Below are positions 47,858 through 56,467 of a stretch of DNA of 64,000 nucleotides, piece after piece. The stretch is from positions 33,759 through 97,758 of the forward strand of contig NZ_CALFBQ010000047.1 of assembly GCF_937951745.1 (NCBI RefSeq), given 5' to 3'. The notes beneath the pieces were generated by a model. That model saw only the letters and a list, made by a program, of their open reading frames with translations, made no database searches and was not told where the DNA came from. This DNA comes from an uncultured Chloroflexus sp. (GTDB lineage: Bacteria > Chloroflexota > Chloroflexia > Chloroflexales > Chloroflexaceae). Position 1 is the first letter of the stretch. Each line of letters begins with the position of its first letter. The position numbers were made by a program, and so were the translations under genes.

Positions 47858-48634
47858 TTAGGCGCTCTCTGCCCAGTACGGCGTAAAAATCGCTCCACCC
47901 TCCGCCGTGCCGAAGCTGCGGCAGCGCGCCGTGCCCCAACGCTGGCCGTAGAGGGCAATGTACGCGCAGAGCAACGCATCGGCTTCGTCTTCAATCGCCT
48001 TCAGTGCGCTAGGGCCAAGGCGATCGAGGTCGATCTCGCGCCACATATCATCAATGCCAGTCAAAGGTGGATCGCCCGTGCTCAAGTTGCGCAGGAGGGC
48101 GAGGTAGCGTCCTAGTTCACTACGACGCTCGTGTATCGCTCGTCCGGGCCGCGCTTTGTAGCGCAAGATATGCGGCAGCCGAAATAAGACCACCGCTGCC
48201 GGGTGGGGAAAGACTTCGATGATGAACCTCCCATCCATTCCGGCCTCAATGGCGGGCACGTAGACAAACCCATCCGCGGCTAGCGCGGTCAGCAGCGCCT
48301 CGCCGCGTACCCCGCCGTAGCGGCGCAGCAAGCGTCGGTTGGCCGGATGCGGGCCGGCATCGTACCGCCGGAATACGGCGGCCAGATCAGCTTCAGCTTC
48401 ACGGCGTCCGCTCTCGTTGGGGACGATCAATGGGGCATCGATCGCAACGATGGCGGGCGCATCACCGATTGCGGCGCGAATGGCTTGCACGATGGCTTCG
48501 TTCGTCACCAGACGGCTTGGCGGCTGCCCGAGCCGTGCCCCGGCTGGCGTTCCAACACAGGCGACAAACCCGCTGGGGTTGCGTTCCGACCACGCTAAAT
48601 CCAGCCCGATATAGACCGTCGGTTTAACGTTCAT
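47858..48634 (-). CDS. DUF429 family protein (RNase H-like fold)
   Basis: A 258-residue protein of the DUF429 group. It starts TVYIGLDLAWSERNPSGFV near 5-23, with the Asp of an RNase H-like active site, and has AIVAIDAPLIVPNESGRREAE near 60-80 and IEDEADALLCAYIALYGQRW near 217-236, which could supply further acidic residues. The family is predicted to be nucleases or nucleotide-binding proteins, but no activity is certain. The ATG at 48634 corresponds to the family start; the longer frame to 48841 has no homologous features. Confidence 0.85.
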   Translation of the reverse strand: MNVKPTVYIGLDLAWSERNPSGFVACVGTPAGARLGQPPSRLVTNEAIVQAIRAAIGDAPAIVAIDAPLIVPNESGRREAEADLAAVFRRYDAGPHPANRRLLRRYGGVRGEALLTALAADGFVYVPAIEAGMDGRFIIEVFPHPAAVVLFRLPHILRYKARPGRAIHERRSELGRYLALLRNLSTGDPPLTGIDDMWREIDLDRLGPSALKAIEDEADALLCAYIALYGQRWGTARCRSFGTAEGGAIFTPYWAESA

Positions 48635-48910
48635 TGCGCGTTGCCCGATTGTAACTCTGCTCTGCTGTTCTCCACGGTACAGTATGAACAAGTCGAGATG
48701 GTTTGAGTCACGTTTGCACTGGCCGCGATTACTGTCCGCTGTGTGAACGTTGGTAATGATTGCATCGTTTTTTCGTCCGCTTGGCCGGCGAAGGGTGAGC
48801 GATGAAGAGCTAGCCGCAGAGCGCAACCGAAGATGCCCCAACCTGTTGGCGCGCTTTTGAGTATTCGTAGCGAACCTAAACCATTACCGCTACTCGACGA
48901 GGAGGTCTCT

Positions 48911-49363
48911 ATGAGCCTGCTGAAACCGCCCCCCACCGCGATGGTGGTTGTCTGTCGCATTGGCAGCCGGTTTGTGGCCTTGCCAATGCAGACCGTAGTG
49001 CATACCACCCGTCTGAGCGAGTTAGCGCCTCCCGGTGATGCTCCGCTTGTGGTCTGCGGAATCGTGACACTGCACGGTGCGACGGTGCCGGTGATTGATG
49101 GCCGCTCGCTGCTCGGCGAGCCGCCCGGTTATGCCCTCGATAGCCATATTCTGCTCGCTGCGCCAGATATCGAGCAACCGCCGGAAATTGGCTTGCTGGT
49201 CGATGAGGTGATAAGCTTGCATCGGGTCGGCCCTGATGGTTTGGCACCGCTCGATCACATCGATGGTATTTCGTGCGGCGTGGTGCGCGATTTGCCGCAG
49301 CCGGCCTTGCTGTTGGATGTCGATGAGCTATTTGCGTTGGCCCATGGCAGCGCGCGTGATTGA
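48911..49363 (+). CDS. CheW-like domain protein
   Basis: A stand-alone 150-residue CheW-like scaffold. Its core runs from about 12 to 140, with VVCRIGSRFVALPMQTVVHT, VCGIVTLHGATVPVIDGRSLLG (split near 45-66), HILLAAPDIEQPPEIGLLVDEV and PQPALLLDVDELFA at the end. CheW proteins couple receptors to the CheA kinase in chemotaxis or in gliding and pilus control. No cheA, receptor or response regulator is next to it. The ATG at 48911 is preceded by GAGGAGG at good spacing. Confidence 0.85.
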   Translation: MSLLKPPPTAMVVVCRIGSRFVALPMQTVVHTTRLSELAPPGDAPLVVCGIVTLHGATVPVIDGRSLLGEPPGYALDSHILLAAPDIEQPPEIGLLVDEVISLHRVGPDGLAPLDHIDGISCGVVRDLPQPALLLDVDELFALAHGSARD

Positions 49364-49409
49364 TGTCGGATGTCGTAGGTGGGGCTGCAGCCGTGATTGA
49401 GATGACCGG

Positions 49410-49435
49410 TAGGGCCGCACCACAGTGCGGCCCTA
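49410..49435. terminator. Hairpin between the convergent CheW-like and crtI genes
   Basis: TAGGGCCGCAC (49410-49420) and its complement (49425-49435) form an 11-bp stem with a 4-nt loop, followed by ATGGTTT on the plus side. It sits in the 76-bp gap between the two stop codons and could serve both genes. Confidence 0.6.
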
Positions 49436-49439
49436 TGGT

Positions 49440-50954
49440 TTACCGCCCGACTGTCGCTGGTTGCACCAAAGGTACGTCTTCGCTAATGAAATGCACCGCG
49501 CTCTTGGCCGCCTCTAAAATCGTCATCAACCCGCTGCCCGGATGCACGGCGCCGCCAATCCAATACAAATTGCGCGCTCCGTCGTGCCGGATGTGGGGCC
49601 GGAACGGGCCGAGCTGGCTCCAACTGTGGATCAGGTTAAAGACTGCACCAAGATAAGTGTGATGCTCGTCGCGCCACGTCTCAGCGGTGTAGCGCCGCTC
49701 AACTACGATGTGTCGCTCGACATCCTCAAAGCCGAGTTTGGCCATCTGACGAATAATGAGGTCGCGGTAGCGTTGCTCGACCGCTGGCCAATTAACCGGG
49801 TAGCGCAAGTTGGGCACCGGCACCAATACAAACAGCGTGCTGTGGCCGGGTGGCGCATTGGCTGGATCGACAATTGTTGGATTGCAGACGTAGAATGACG
49901 GGTCTTCTTCATCGAGCACTGCACTCTTCGCCCACAACGGATCGTTGCGGCGAATGCTCGATGAAAGGTAGAGTTGATGATGGGGCAGATTGTCCCAGCG
50001 CCGGTTTACGCCTAAATAGAGCATAAAGGTCGAGCACGAGAATTCCATTGAGTTCAGTTTTTGATCAGTATACTTGCCCCGCGCATGCGGTGGGATGATG
50101 TGGGTCAGCGCGTGACCGAAGTCAGCGTTGACCACCACTGCGTCTGCACGCACCTGCTCGCCATCGGTTAGCTCGATACCGGTCGCTGTGTCGCCTTCGA
50201 CTAACACTTGCTTGACTGGCCGGTTGTAGTGAATCGTCACGCCAAGATCAGTCGCTGCTTTAGCCAGCCCCGCCGCTAGCGCCCGGAAGCCGCCAATCGG
50301 GTGCCAGATGCCTTCGGCGAATTCGAGGAAGGTGACAAGGCTAAAGACGCTCGAGCAGGCGGTGGGGTGCATGCCAAGGTACTTCGCTTGGTACGACAGC
50401 GCGTACACCACCCGCTCGTCGCGGAAGAAGCGTTTGAAGTGGTCATACAGGCTTTCCCAAGGCCGAAAGGCTAGTGCTGCCGCCACTTCGTGCGGTTTGA
50501 GATAGCCGAGCGGAGTGCGCACTGGCGTGCCGAGGTATGGCCCGTAGCCGACCACATTTTTACGGATGTGCTCGATGTACCACCGCTCAAACTCGGTGGG
50601 CAACGCGGGATCGAAGCGGGCTAGTTGCGCTTTGAAGGCGGCGGTGTTTGAGGTGAGATCGAGGTATTCGCCATCCCAAAACCGGATGCGCGTGTTAGGT
50701 TCGAGCCGCACGAGGGTCACGTAATCGCTAAAGCGCAATCCGGCGCTGCTGAACAATTCGTCGTAGACCCGCGGCACTTGCAAGATGGTCGGGCCGGTGT
50801 CGAAATGATAATCGCCGAGCGAGAAGCCACGCATCCGTCCGCCCGGACGGTCAACCGCCTCAAAGATTTCCACCTGATATCCGCGCCCGGCCAGCCGGAT
50901 GGCAGTCGCTAATCCGCCCGGCCCGGCGCCGACAATCACAATTCGTTGCGACAC
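49440..50954 (-). CDS. crtI: CrtI-type phytoene desaturase / carotenoid oxidoreductase
   Basis: An FAD-dependent carotenoid desaturase of 504 residues. The N-terminal FAD motif is IVIVGAGPGGLATAIRLAGRG near 5-25 (one residue over a short window, so read as GAGPGG), followed by FEAVDRPGGRMR near 31-42 and FDTGPTILQVP near 51-61. The CrtI C-terminal signature is YWIGGAVHPGSGLMTILEAA near 471-490. The start is GTG at 50954 with GAGGAG 7 nt upstream. CrtI may act on phytoene, diapophytoene or later carotenoids; the sequence does not decide. No crtB or other carotenoid gene is adjacent. Confidence 0.92.
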   Translation of the reverse strand: MSQRIVIVGAGPGGLATAIRLAGRGYQVEIFEAVDRPGGRMRGFSLGDYHFDTGPTILQVPRVYDELFSSAGLRFSDYVTLVRLEPNTRIRFWDGEYLDLTSNTAAFKAQLARFDPALPTEFERWYIEHIRKNVVGYGPYLGTPVRTPLGYLKPHEVAAALAFRPWESLYDHFKRFFRDERVVYALSYQAKYLGMHPTACSSVFSLVTFLEFAEGIWHPIGGFRALAAGLAKAATDLGVTIHYNRPVKQVLVEGDTATGIELTDGEQVRADAVVVNADFGHALTHIIPPHARGKYTDQKLNSMEFSCSTFMLYLGVNRRWDNLPHHQLYLSSSIRRNDPLWAKSAVLDEEDPSFYVCNPTIVDPANAPPGHSTLFVLVPVPNLRYPVNWPAVEQRYRDLIIRQMAKLGFEDVERHIVVERRYTAETWRDEHHTYLGAVFNLIHSWSQLGPFRPHIRHDGARNLYWIGGAVHPGSGLMTILEAAKSAVHFISEDVPLVQPATVGR

Positions 50955-51109
50955 GCTCTACTCCTCTATCTAAACTCCTGTGCAGAGACCTCCTGTTTGA
51001 GTATACACCGCTTTTCTAAGCTGGTCACGCTGAGATTGGCGTGGAGATGGTTGGGTAACCTATGATTGCCATTCCCCACTCCTCATCCTTAGCGGCTTAA
51101 CATACAAAT

Positions 51110-51137
51110 TGTGGATAACTGGTGGAATTGTGGATAA
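51110..51137. promoter_or_regulatory. Pair of perfect DnaA boxes
   Basis: TGTGGATAA occurs at 51110-51118 and again at 51129-51137 in the same direction, 19 bp apart. This could be a DnaA-titrating or DnaA-regulated site, 7.4 kb from the main cluster of boxes. Confidence 0.7.
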
Positions 51138-51861
51138 CATGGGTGGTTCACCGGGCTTGGCAAGACGTTAACACGCATCTAATGTTCGATTAATCTGCGG
51201 CTAATCTCAGATTGCTATAGTGCATATCGTCAAGCGAAGCGATTTGCGGTGGTCGCCGCAAGACAAAATAGCTCCTAATCTGCACACCGCCCTCACTCCC
51301 CCACTCTCCGGCCGCCTACGACAGGTGGCCGTTGTTGATTCATGCGAGTATGATCCCCCTATGACTAGCCTGAATCTCATATCCAATCATCAAGTTGCGA
51401 ATGCGGTTACACGCTATGGCTGCAACATTCGGCAGTCACGTCAGGGGCTATTAGCTCGTGAGCGACGGCTGCGTTGCGCTGCGTGGTATGGCCGTGGCCT
51501 GCGGCGCTGCTGCTGGCGCACTCTACGGCAACGTCCACTGCTGCCAGTGGCAGTGGACGCCGCGTTGGGGGCTGCGGAAGCTTTACTGCCATGCATGATA
51601 GGGAGCATTTCGAGGACGGACAGATCGCGTGAGCGCAGATGCGGTTGATGGCTTCGCGATGCGCCGGCTCGCCATCATCCTTAGCCTCTCTCCTGCGAGC
51701 GTGGGAGAGGGGTGCGTAGAGTCGAGCGTTGAAGCATCGCACAGCGATCGTTGTACTCGACCAACGTTCTGTTCGTCTCTTAATCCACCGGCTCAGGAGA
51801 GGCGCGCTATTGTGTTCCGTTCCCGCAATACCTTACGCTCCATTTAGCAGCTCCCCCCTCA

Positions 51862-51961
51862 CCCGCCGTCAGGTAGGAGAGGGGCAGGGGTGAGAGCCAT
51901 CAACCCGCGTAGCAGACTTTGTCAGTGTAGCCCGGCGCTGAAGGGCCGGGTTCCCTGTCCA
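51862..51961. repeat. Dispersed ~100-bp repeat, copy 1
   Basis: This stretch aligns with 60025-60124 over 100 bp at roughly 80% identity by eye, both starting CCCGCCGTCAGGTAGGAGAG and ending with CGGGTTCCCT. It is intergenic and contains a GCCCGGCGCT...CCGGGT inverted segment. Confidence 0.7.
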
Positions 51962-52023
51962 GCGGCAAGCGGCTGTGCTGGATCAGATGTTCTGTTTGCA
52001 ACCTGAAAGGGGAGCATGGGGGC

Positions 52024-52452
52024 TTACGCGATCACCTCCGTCTCGTCCTTCGTCAGTGCGGCCAGCACATGATCGACGAAGGCGCGGGTGGCGAAGATGA
52101 TATTGCGCCGCGTGACGCCGCCTGACACAACCAGATAGTCGTCAAAGCCGATGTCGCCGTCGCGATCGACGTAGGCGCGCACGATGTGCAATTCGTCGTT
52201 GACGCGGTTAACGTACAGCGGCCGGTCGGCCAGATCGTGTGCCGGGCTAGCCCGAAACTGGGTCATAAACCGGATCTGTTCGCCTTCACGGATCGGGAAG
52301 GCCCAGATGCGAAAGTCTTGCCGGATACACACGTCATCGTCGCTGTCGCGTTCAACCTCGAAGTAGGCATTGTGGTAGAGGTCAAATAACCACTCTTTGC
52401 TAATCTAGTTAGGATAGACCAGCTCGTCGGGCGCGTTGCCGGCGGTTGACAT
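52024..52452 (-). pseudogene. YbjN-like protein gene with an amber stop at codon 16
   Basis: From ATG 52452 (AAAGGGA upstream) the frame reads STAGNAPDELVYPN, then TAG at 52407-52405, then ISKEWLFDLYHNAYFEVERD and on without a break to the stop at 52024. The whole would be about 142 residues with a YbjN/chaperone-like alpha-beta pattern: VCIRQDFRIWAFPIREGEQI, VNDELHIVRAYVDRDGDIGF and FATRAFVDHVLAAL. The downstream frame alone (GTG 52332, 102 codons) would lack the first helix and strand. It is either inactivated or restarts inside; a sequencing error is also possible. Confidence 0.65.
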
Positions 52453-52567
52453 TGGGGTTCCCTTTCTGCGAATGGCTGATAACGCTTTCATTATAGCAGT
52501 CGCGCGAATGCACAGCCATGGCTAAACCATCAAATCTCTATGCCCCCTGCAGTAAACACATCCTGCA

Positions 52568-52596
52568 TTGACTCTCGCCGTCGGGAATGGTATACT
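52568..52596 (+). promoter_or_regulatory. Sigma-70-type promoter of the trpB leader
   Basis: TTGACT (52568-52573) and TATACT (52591-52596) are separated by 17 bp. The predicted start near 52603 lies just before the T-box stem I. Confidence 0.8.
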
Positions 52597-52604
52597 TCGT
52601 CCAC

Positions 52605-52897
52605 ATTTAAAGAACTGACGTTGATCAGGAAGAGTAGCAAGCGCGGCGACAGTCCAGCGAGCCGGTGATGGTGCGAGACCAGCGAGTTCGGCGCTTGTGA
52701 ATGGGCCTGTGAGTCGCGCGGTGAACCGGGTTTGCCCCATAGTAGCCGTTGCCGGAGACGCCACCGTTATCAGGGCGCGAGGTGTGGAACGGCTTGGCCG
52801 ACAGCACCTGCAGAGTGCGTCGCTTGTGCGAGCAGCGGCGAACGAGAGTGGCACCGCGGTTTCCCCGTCTCTCGACCAATTTGGTCGAGAGTTTTTT
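52605..52897 (+). ncRNA. Tryptophan T-box leader upstream of trpB
   Basis: T-boxes sense uncharged tRNA and control the gene downstream. The stem I distal motif CAGCGAGCCGGTGATGGTGC lies at about 52655-52674 with GAGACC after it. The likely specifier triplet is TGG (Trp) at 52702-52704. The T-box sequence AACGAGAGTGGCACCGCGG is at 52841-52859 and its GTGG can pair with the tRNA acceptor end. The terminator is CTCTCGACC (52869-52877), loop AATTT, GGTCGAGAG (52883-52891) and six T (52892-52897); part of the terminator stem can instead pair with the T-box as antiterminator. trpB begins 29 nt later. Confidence 0.88.
52869..52897 (+). terminator. Regulated terminator of the Trp T-box
   Basis: A 9-bp perfect stem with a 5-nt loop is followed by six T. 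It is the conditional stop of the T-box leader and lies 29 nt before the trpB start codon. Confidence 0.88.
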
Positions 52898-52926
52898 GTT
52901 GGTTTCTTGCTGTGAGGAGGGTGTCT

Positions 52927-54288
52927 GTGGAAACGGTCAAGTATCTGCTTAACGAAGATCACCTGCCGGAGTCGTGGTACAACATCGCCGCCGATCTGCC
53001 TTCGCTGCCGCCGCCACCGTTGCATCCGGCGACTGGCCAGCCGATTGGCCCCGCCGATCTCGCGCCGCTCTTTCCAATGGAGTTGATCAAGCAAGAGGTC
53101 AGCATCGAGCGCACAATCCCGATCCCTGATGAGGTGCGCTCGATCTACCGGCAATGGCGGCCAACGCCCCTCTTCCGCGCCCGCCGGCTTGAGCGCGCGC
53201 TCGATACGCCAGCTCGCATCTATTACAAGTATGAAGGTGTTAGCCCGGCCGGTAGTCACAAGCCGAATACGGCAGTGGCGCAGGCCTACTACAACAAGAT
53301 CGAGGGTGTGCGCCGGTTGGTGACCGAAACCGGCGCTGGCCAGTGGGGATCGTCGCTCGCCTTTGCTGGTGCGCTCTTCGGCCTTGAGGTCGAGGTGTTT
53401 ATGGTCAAAGTCAGCTACAACCAGAAGCCCTATCGGCGGGCGCTGATGGAGACCTACGGCGCGCGGGTGATTGCGAGCCCCAGCACCGAGACGGCGTCTG
53501 GCCGCGCGATTTTGGCCGAGCATCCCGATAGCACCGGTAGCCTTGGCATTGCGATCTCTGAGGCGGTGGAAGTGGCGGCCCAGCGTGATGATACTCGCTA
53601 CGCGCTTGGTAGTGTGCTTAATCACGTGCTCCTCCACCAGACGGTCATCGGCCAAGAGGCGATGATCCAGATGGAGATGGCCGGCGATTATCCCGATGTG
53701 GTGGTGGGTTGTACCGGTGGCGGCTCGAACTTTGCTGGCATTGCCTTCCCGTTCATCGGTGCTAAGCTGCGCGGCGAGCATCCGTTGCGGGTGGTTGCGG
53801 TCGAGCCGGCGGCTTGCCCCTCGCTGACGAAGGGTAAATACGCCTATGACTACGGTGATACCGCGCATCTCACGCCGTTGGTGAAGATGCATACCCTTGG
53901 CAGCACCTTCGTGCCGCCCGGTATTCACGCCGGTGGTCTGCGCTACCATGGTATGGCGCCGCTCGTCAGCCATCTGCTTGAGTTGGGCGTGATTGAAGCG
54001 ATTGCCATCCAGCAGCTTGAGACGTTCGCTGCTGGCGTACAATTTGCTCGCACTGAGGGCATTTTGCCCGCCCCCGAAGCCAATCACGCCATCGCTGGCG
54101 TGATCCGCGAGGCACTCCGCTGCAAGGAGGAGGGCAAGAGCGAGGTGATTCTGTTTAATTTGTGCGGCCACGGCCATTTCGACTTGCAGGCCTATATGGA
54201 TTATCAGGCCGGTAAGTTGCGCGATTACGAATATTCCGACGCCGAGGTGGCGATGGCGTTGGCCGGCTTGCCGTCGGTGGGTGCGTGA
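52927..54288 (+). CDS. trpB: Tryptophan synthase beta chain, TrpB2 type
   Basis: Condenses indole and serine to tryptophan with pyridoxal phosphate. The 453 residues have the TrpB2 form: a long N-terminal extension with [20 protein letters not shown], the PLP lysine in [16 protein letters not shown] near 100-115, [11 protein letters not shown] near 135-145, the phosphate-binding [11 protein letters not shown] near 260-270, and [15 protein letters not shown] near 340. The start is GTG at 52927, with AGGAGG 7 nt upstream; the longer frame would translate the T-box. TrpB2 often works without a tight TrpA partner; no trpA lies here. Regulation by a Trp T-box is clear from the leader. Confidence 0.94.
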   Translation: METVKYLLNEDHLPESWYNIAADLPSLPPPPLHPATGQPIGPADLAPLFPMELIKQEVSIERTIPIPDEVRSIYRQWRPTPLFRARRLERALDTPARIYYKYEGVSPAGSHKPNTAVAQAYYNKIEGVRRLVTETGAGQWGSSLAFAGALFGLEVEVFMVKVSYNQKPYRRALMETYGARVIASPSTETASGRAILAEHPDSTGSLGIAISEAVEVAAQRDDTRYALGSVLNHVLLHQTVIGQEAMIQMEMAGDYPDVVVGCTGGGSNFAGIAFPFIGAKLRGEHPLRVVAVEPAACPSLTKGKYAYDYGDTAHLTPLVKMHTLGSTFVPPGIHAGGLRYHGMAPLVSHLLELGVIEAIAIQQLETFAAGVQFARTEGILPAPEANHAIAGVIREALRCKEEGKSEVILFNLCGHGHFDLQAYMDYQAGKLRDYEYSDAEVAMALAGLPSVGA

Positions 54289-54299
54289 TGGGCGGCGGG

Positions 54300-54334
54300 G
54301 TAGTAGGGCTACCGCGCCGCTGTGGCCCTACTAC
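54300..54334. terminator. Hairpin between convergent trpB and the glycosidase-like gene
   Basis: GTAGTAGGGC (54300-54309) and GCCCTACTAC (54325-54334) form a 10-bp stem with a 15-nt loop. It starts 12 bp after the trpB stop and ends 5 bp before the opposite gene's stop. Confidence 0.6.
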
Positions 54335-54338
54335 TTAC

Positions 54339-56285
54339 TTACCGGCTTAACGTGACACTAACGGTGGCGATCGGCCCGGCGGTGGCGATGACGGCGTACC
54401 GGCTCAAGCCAACCTGCTCAATCTGCACGGGAACCGGCGCACCGTTAAGCGTCACAGTTTGCGGACTCGCGCCTGCCGGCACAAACAGGCGTAAGCGGAA
54501 GCTGTCGCCACTGCCGGTGGCGGTGAGATCGATCCGGCTCGGCTGGTTGGCGGTCGCTGGCGTGTATTGCCAGCGATAGGCGACATAACCGTCGCCGGCG
54601 GCGTAGCGGGCGACGGCGTAGACATCACGGATCGCGTACACCGGATCGGCGGGCCAACGCGGCGAGATGGTGACGGTATTGAAAGCGATGTGCTGGTCTT
54701 CAATCCCAGCAGCGCCTTCGACTAACGCGCCGAGCATAGCGCTCGCGCCCCAGCCGTCGGTGGGCAAGAATTCATGAACCGGTGCAATACCGCCGGTCGG
54801 GTAGTACCAGAGGTAGGTTGCGCCGGTACGTTCGATCAGGTCGATGTAACGCTGCACGATGTTGAAACCGTAGGCTTCATAACCGTACCGGAACGCGCCA
54901 CGGGCCAGTTCGCCGCCGACCAGCGGCATGACGCCGCCGTTGACGTACTCTCCCGGACGTTCGCCCAGCCGGCCATTCATGCCGAATGCGCCTGATGGGA
55001 AAGGCGGGTCGATGCTGTACCATTCGGCAAAGGCGATCCGGTTTGGATCGTTCAAGCGGCGCAGGTATTCGGCGACAATCGCGCGCCCTTGCGATTCGGT
55101 CAAGACGCCGCGATTGAGCGCAATTGCGTTCGAGAGGCTCAGTTGCTCGGCTTCATCGACACCGGGCACGTCGTAGGGAATGAGTTTGACGTGATGGGTG
55201 TAGAAGCGACCATTCCAACTCAGCGCATTGAGTCGCACCATCAGGTCAGCGGCAATGGCGCGGCGCACAGCGGCCAGATCGGCCTGTCCTGCCGTCTCTT
55301 CCATCAAGGCCAGCATGGTAAGTGCGGCTGCCAAGCCGGTATTGTCGCCGTGGAAGATGCCCCATTTGGTCTGGTCGTCGATCCAGTGGCGCGGCCCCAG
55401 TTCGCCGGTATTCGGATTGATCATCGGCGGGCCGTATTCGTAATCCCACGTGTCGATGGTGAAGGGGCGCTTGACCAAGCCCAGTGCCGGTTCCCAGCGC
55501 AGTGGATCGCGCATCGTGTAGTCGATGGCGCGTTGCGCTGCCGGCAGCATGCGCAACATCCACGCCGTGTCGCCGGTGACTTGCCACGTCTCGTAGACCA
55601 ACTGCACGAAGAGGTATTCTACGTCGGCTTCGACCGGGGTACGGAAGGCGGCGATCTTCCATTCTGGGCGAGCCAAAAAGTCGGGCAGGCTGCCGTCGGG
55701 CGCTTGTACACGGGCAAACGCTTCTGGCAGCGAACGTACCTCGCTCTCAAAGTAGCGGAAGGCGCGGTTTTGATAGTAGTGATCGCGCAGCCAGAGCAGT
55801 GGGCTGTCGGGCGAGCGGTAGCCGGTCACCACTTGTCCGTCGAGCAGGTAACTCAGTCGGTCGGCGGCCATAAATTGGCGCACGGTCGGGTACAGCCGGT
55901 CGTAGCTGGCCACGCCGGTGCGCAGGGTGGTTTCGGCCTCCAGCCGGTAGATCGTTCCGTTAGCGACCATCCGCCCCTCAGCCGTGAAGAGGGCAGCCCA
56001 ATGATCGCCCAACGCGCCGCGCGGCGTTACTTCGACCCATCCGTCGCCATTGGCGATGGTCAATGCAAACGAGCCGGCAAACCGGCTACGGCTGTCGAAG
56101 ACGAGCAGGGTGGCTGGGCCGTCGTAGCCGGTGATGCGCACTGCTACTGGGGTAGGGGTCAGCGGTTGCACAACCGAATTGAGGCTAATGAAGGTTGCGG
56201 TCGTCTCGGCCAGCGCCGGCGTGATGGGCGCACTCAGGCTGGCGAGCAGCCCGATCATAACAAGCAAGAGGATCAAACGCTTCAT
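54339..56285 (-). CDS. Secreted (alpha/alpha)6-barrel glycosidase-like protein
   Basis: A 648-residue exported protein with signal peptide KRLILLLVMIGLLASLSAP cut after about residue 26 (PALA). After a beta-rich N-terminal section, the central part (about 145-500) has the repeated helices of a six-hairpin glycosidase, with LLWLRDHYYQNRAFRYFE, VEADVEYLFVQLVYETWQ, WIDDQTKWGIFHGDNTG and DGWGASAMLGALVEGAAG. The acidic WLRDH and WIDDQTK segments are candidate active-site parts. The C-terminus is a beta-sandwich (FRLRLFVPAGASPQTVTLNG). It resembles GH63/GH78/GH37-like proteins in fold, but I cannot assign a family or substrate. It lies between trpB and trpS on the other strand. Confidence 0.75.
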   Translation of the reverse strand: MKRLILLLVMIGLLASLSAPITPALAETTATFISLNSVVQPLTPTPVAVRITGYDGPATLLVFDSRSRFAGSFALTIANGDGWVEVTPRGALGDHWAALFTAEGRMVANGTIYRLEAETTLRTGVASYDRLYPTVRQFMAADRLSYLLDGQVVTGYRSPDSPLLWLRDHYYQNRAFRYFESEVRSLPEAFARVQAPDGSLPDFLARPEWKIAAFRTPVEADVEYLFVQLVYETWQVTGDTAWMLRMLPAAQRAIDYTMRDPLRWEPALGLVKRPFTIDTWDYEYGPPMINPNTGELGPRHWIDDQTKWGIFHGDNTGLAAALTMLALMEETAGQADLAAVRRAIAADLMVRLNALSWNGRFYTHHVKLIPYDVPGVDEAEQLSLSNAIALNRGVLTESQGRAIVAEYLRRLNDPNRIAFAEWYSIDPPFPSGAFGMNGRLGERPGEYVNGGVMPLVGGELARGAFRYGYEAYGFNIVQRYIDLIERTGATYLWYYPTGGIAPVHEFLPTDGWGASAMLGALVEGAAGIEDQHIAFNTVTISPRWPADPVYAIRDVYAVARYAAGDGYVAYRWQYTPATANQPSRIDLTATGSGDSFRLRLFVPAGASPQTVTLNGAPVPVQIEQVGLSRYAVIATAGPIATVSVTLSR

Positions 56286-56467
56286 TTGGTACCTAAAACG
56301 CTGCTGAAAGGTAACGATGTTCCTAGTATAGCATTGTTGAGGAAATGCTCCGATGAGACGCAGACCGCATGGAGTTTCCCTTCGTCGTTCTCTGTGATCT
56401 CGGCGGTAAAGATAGTTGGCTTACTCGTACCACACCTTTGCGGTAGACATTGACAAGAGGTTAGCTT

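Larger units (their letters stand above)
50955..52020. other. Gene-poor stretch with two DnaA boxes and a dispersed repeat
   Basis: About 1.07 kb without a supported gene. It contains two perfect DnaA boxes (51110-51118 and 51129-51137), a pair of TAATCT elements 11 bp apart (51191-51196 and 51202-51207), a TATAGT at 51216-51221, and near its end a repeat shared with 60025-60124. Open frames here lack ribosome sites and recognisable families. Confidence 0.6.

Noticed and set aside
51220..51648. Open frame of 142 codons in the gene-poor stretch
   Set aside because: Composition is Arg/Cys-rich, no ribosome site or family motif, and it overlaps other chance frames.
52522..54177. Long minus-strand frame of about 550 codons opposite trpB
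   Set aside because: It is the mirror frame of a clearly real TrpB2 gene and crosses the T-box; low-complexity His/Arg/Gln-rich content.
54339..56453. Long plus-strand frame (from 55089) over the glycosidase-like gene
   Set aside because: It lies antisense to a protein with a signal peptide and consistent domain pattern, and has no recognised motif of its own.
56286..56467. Second T-box before trpS
   Set aside because: No GTGGNACCGCG-type sequence, no stem I motifs and no terminator hairpin were found.
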